The notes under the pieces: generated by a model
Database searches by the model: none
Seen by the model: only the letters and a program-made list of their open reading frames with translations
What the model was told of the DNA's origin: nothing
Shown here: in pieces, positions 62,004-64,000 of the stretch
How positions within the stretch are numbered: position 1 is the first letter of the stretch
How the letters are laid out: each line of letters starts with the position of its first letter
Position numbers and translations under genes: made by a program
DNA from: Leptolyngbya sp. 'hensonii'
GTDB lineage: Bacteria > Cyanobacteriota > Cyanobacteriia > GCF-001939115
NCBI RefSeq assembly: GCF_001939115.1
Contig: NZ_MQTZ01000053.1
Location: 1 to 64,000 of the forward strand
DNA length: 64,000 bases
Direction: 5' to 3'

Positions 62004-63146
62004 ATGCATATCGCTTGGCTTGGCAAAAAATCGCCCTTCTGCGGTAACGTCACCTATGGACGGGAAGTCACAAACGCCCTGTTAGACCGGGGGTATCAGG
62101 TCAGTTTTCTCCACTTCGCCCAGGAAGAGCAAGCAGAAGATATCTGGCCCGATTATCAGGAAGTGTCTATCCCCTGCCTGTACAAGTCCACCATCTACAC
62201 CATCCCCACCCTCAAGTCCAGCAAGATTCTCGCCCAGGCGCTCAAAGCCCTGAAACCAGATCTGGTCCATGCTTCTCTCACGCTCTCGCCGCTGGATTTC
62301 GTCTTACCCGAAATCTGTGAAGAGCTGGACTTACCCCTGGTGGCGACCTTTCATCCCCCCTTTGATCTCAAGCGGCGTAATCTTACTTCCAGCACCCAGC
62401 ATCTGACCTATCAGTTCTATGCGCCCTTCCTGGCTAACTACGACTGCACGATCGTATTCTCTCGCATCCAACGGGATTTACTGATCCGGTTGGGGGTGCC
62501 TGCAGACCGGTTGGTGGTGATCCCCAACGGTGTGGATGTCCAGAAATATTCTCCCGGTCCCTCCAACCTGAAAGCAGAACTGGGGGTAGAACGGGTTTTT
62601 GTGTATCAGGGCCGGATTGCTCCAGAAAAGAATGTGGAAGCCCTTCTGCGAGCCTGGAAACGATTAAATATGGGGCCTGATAGCAAGCTGCTGATTGTGG
62701 GTAACGGCCCCCTGGCCACCACCCTGATGCCCTTCTATGGCCCAGAACACGGAATCCTGTGGCTGGGCTTCATTGGGGATGAACAACGGCGGATTGAAAT
62801 TCTTCGGGGAGCCGATGTGTTCATTCTCCCTTCTCTAGTGGAAGGATTATCCCTGTCTCTGCTGGAAGGGATGGCCTGTGGGGCTGCCTGTCTGGCCACG
62901 GATGCGGGTGCCGATGGAGAAGTCCTGGAAAAGGGAGCAGGCATCGTCCTGAGCACCGATCGAGTATCCAGCCAACTGCAAACGCTACTGCCCCTATTTC
63001 AACATCAACCTGAGCTGGCTCCGATTATGGGCCGCAAAGCTCGCCAGCGGGTGCTGGAGCATTACACCCTGGATCGCAATATCAGCCGCCTGGAAGATCT
63101 GTATAGCTTGATGCTGCGCCAGCCCAAGATGCAGTTGAGCTATTAA
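62004..63146 (+). CDS. GT4-family glycosyltransferase, candidate DGDG synthase (DgdA-like)
   Basis: The 380-residue GT-B enzyme starts MHIAWLGKKSPFCGNVTYGR. Donor site parts are VYQGRIAPEKNVEALLRAWK, FILPSLVEGLSLSLLEGMAC and ATDAGADGEVLEKGAG (E-X7-E). The unusual N-terminus 'IAWLGKKSPFCGNVTYGREV' is, from memory, that of the cyanobacterial digalactosyldiacylglycerol synthase slr1508/DgdA. I regard this as likely but not proven. ATG 62004 has GGTGAG about 7 bases upstream; GTG 61992 is an alternative. Confidence 0.8.
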   Translation: MHIAWLGKKSPFCGNVTYGREVTNALLDRGYQVSFLHFAQEEQAEDIWPDYQEVSIPCLYKSTIYTIPTLKSSKILAQALKALKPDLVHASLTLSPLDFVLPEICEELDLPLVATFHPPFDLKRRNLTSSTQHLTYQFYAPFLANYDCTIVFSRIQRDLLIRLGVPADRLVVIPNGVDVQKYSPGPSNLKAELGVERVFVYQGRIAPEKNVEALLRAWKRLNMGPDSKLLIVGNGPLATTLMPFYGPEHGILWLGFIGDEQRRIEILRGADVFILPSLVEGLSLSLLEGMACGAACLATDAGADGEVLEKGAGIVLSTDRVSSQLQTLLPLFQHQPELAPIMGRKARQRVLEHYTLDRNISRLEDLYSLMLRQPKMQLSY

Positions 63147-63190
63147 TGATAAAGTGATCGGATGCTCCTTTCCAGTTCAAAATAGAGAGG

Positions 63191-63218
63191 ATACCCACCC
63201 CGATGCATGGGTGGGTAT
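63191..63218. terminator. 10-bp hairpin between GT4 and lpdA
   Basis: ATACCCACCC (63191-63200) and GGGTGGGTAT (63209-63218) pair perfectly around 8 bases. No T-run follows, so termination is uncertain. It lies 45 bases after the GT4 stop. Confidence 0.55.
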
Positions 63219-63308
63219 TGGTATGGGCAAGCATTATTGTTCGTCCACAATTAAAAATTGTCCATCCCTTCAGCTTGATTTATTTGCCGCATCCCGTAGG
63301 AGAGTTCC

Positions 63309-64000
63309 GTGAGTCAGCAATTTGATTATGACCTGGTGATCATAGGTGCAGGCGTCGGTGGCCATGGTGCTGCCTTACATGCCGTCAGTTGTGGCCTGAA
63401 AACAGCCATTGTAGAAGCGGCAGACATGGGGGGTACCTGCGTCAACAGGGGCTGTATTCCGTCCAAGGCCCTGTTGGCCGCCTCTGGTCGGGTGCGAGAG
63501 CTACGGAATGCCCACCATCTGAAAGCCCTGGGTATTCAGGTCGGGGATGTAGCCTTCGATCGGCAGGGCATTGCCGACCATGCTGGCAACCTGGTCACCA
63601 AGATTCGAACCGATCTGACCAACAGCCTGAATCGCCTGGGCGTCGATACGATTCGAGGCTGGGGAAAAGTCACCGCCCCTCAGAAGGTTTCGATCACCAC
63701 CCCGGCGGGAGAAAAAGTTGTCACAGCGCGGGATATTCTCCTGGCCCCAGGGTCCATTCCCTTCGTCCCTCCGGGGATTGAAATTGACCACAAAACCGTC
63801 TTTACTAGCGATGATGGGGTCCGACTGGAGTCTCTTCCCCCCTGGATTGCCATTATTGGGAGTGGCTACATTGGGTTGGAATTTTCGGATGTCTACTCGG
63901 CACTGGGCAGTGAGATTACCCTGATTGAAGCCCTGGATCAGCTCATGCCTGGTTTTGATCCCGACATTGCGAAGCTGGCCCAGCGGATTTTAATTCAGCC
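63309..64000 (+). CDS. lpdA: Dihydrolipoyl dehydrogenase, N-terminal 230 residues
   Basis: The frame starts at GTG 63309 with AGGAG 6 bases upstream and runs off the window. It reads [20 protein letters not shown] (FAD-binding GxGxxG), then [16 protein letters not shown] with the redox-active Cys pair CVNRGC, and later [20 protein letters not shown] (NAD-binding). These are the E3 component marks of pyruvate dehydrogenase and related complexes. The reading frame has no interruption in the visible part. Confidence 0.93.
   Translation, partial: MSQQFDYDLVIIGAGVGGHGAALHAVSCGLKTAIVEAADMGGTCVNRGCIPSKALLAASGRVRELRNAHHLKALGIQVGDVAFDRQGIADHAGNLVTKIRTDLTNSLNRLGVDTIRGWGKVTAPQKVSITTPAGEKVVTARDILLAPGSIPFVPPGIEIDHKTVFTSDDGVRLESLPPWIAIIGSGYIGLEFSDVYSALGSEITLIEALDQLMPGFDPDIAKLAQRILIQ

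Overview
The window reads as the chromosome of a cyanobacterium. The markers are an allophycocyanin-B alpha subunit (apcD), a one-helix high-light-inducible protein, a radical SAM protein of the 'photosystem II high light acclimation' type, ThyX, two RpoD-like sigma factors of cyanobacterial type, DUF760/DUF1350/DUF1830/DUF4079 proteins, XisH/XisI and scattered HIP1 octamers (GCGATCGC). Codon use is moderately GC-rich with many GATC/CGATCG words. The picture suits a filamentous or Leptolyngbya/Oscillatoria-like lineage, but the sequence alone does not fix the genus. No rRNA, tRNA or CRISPR array was recognised.

Layout. (1) 1-7.1 kb is an accessory island: an IS end with the start of an ISKra4-type transposase, a 5'-truncated membrane glycosyltransferase, a complete IS701-type transposase, a truncated MNT nucleotidyltransferase, xisH-xisI, an MNT/HEPN toxin-antitoxin pair, a CU044_2847-type (Trypco1) gene split by a 142-bp MITE, a HigB/HigA-like pair with a palindromic operator, and non-coding mobile debris with an IS630 fragment. 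(2) 7.1-16.1 kb: a coiled-coil/TPR membrane protein, DUF2809, a LEA-like helical repeat protein, rlmD, apcD, a HAS-barrel-like protein, a RarA ATPase with a methyltransferase-like tail, and a secreted protein. (3) 16.2-24.2 kb: sigA, an 8-copy 13-bp tandem repeat, polysaccharide deacetylase with a degenerate receiver, a secreted protein with a poly-Asp tract, thyX and a PD-(D/E)XK nuclease. (4) 24.2-38.6 kb: DUF1830, DUF4079, a phosphopantetheinyl transferase, a three-gene signalling operon (hybrid kinase, receiver plus His-less kinase, receiver-GGDEF-EAL), the radical SAM protein, a DICT/degenerate HD-GYP protein, a pentapeptide protein, a 50-residue HLIP, mutY and DUF760. (5) 38.7-49.4 kb: a group 2 sigma factor, carB, futA, srxA, an HTH-GrpE protein, and a compact four-gene envelope operon. 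(6) 49.5-64 kb: GT4 glycosyltransferases, a CHASE4-type kinase, DUF1350, MscS with a cyclic-nucleotide-binding domain, yajQ, a SpeD-like protein, the overlapping deoC-recO-MFS operon, another GT4 enzyme and the start of lpdA.

How it fits together. Most of the window is ordinary housekeeping and photosynthesis-related chromosome. The left 7 kb is where mobile elements and conflict or toxin-antitoxin genes accumulate. The clearest new structural result is there: removing the MITE plus one copy of its 6-bp target duplication restores a continuous CU044_2847 reading frame exactly. Elsewhere the notable items are signalling proteins that have lost catalytic residues, very long perfect palindromes next to gene ends, an in-frame microsatellite in a glycosyltransferase, and domain fusions (RarA-methyltransferase, HTH-GrpE).
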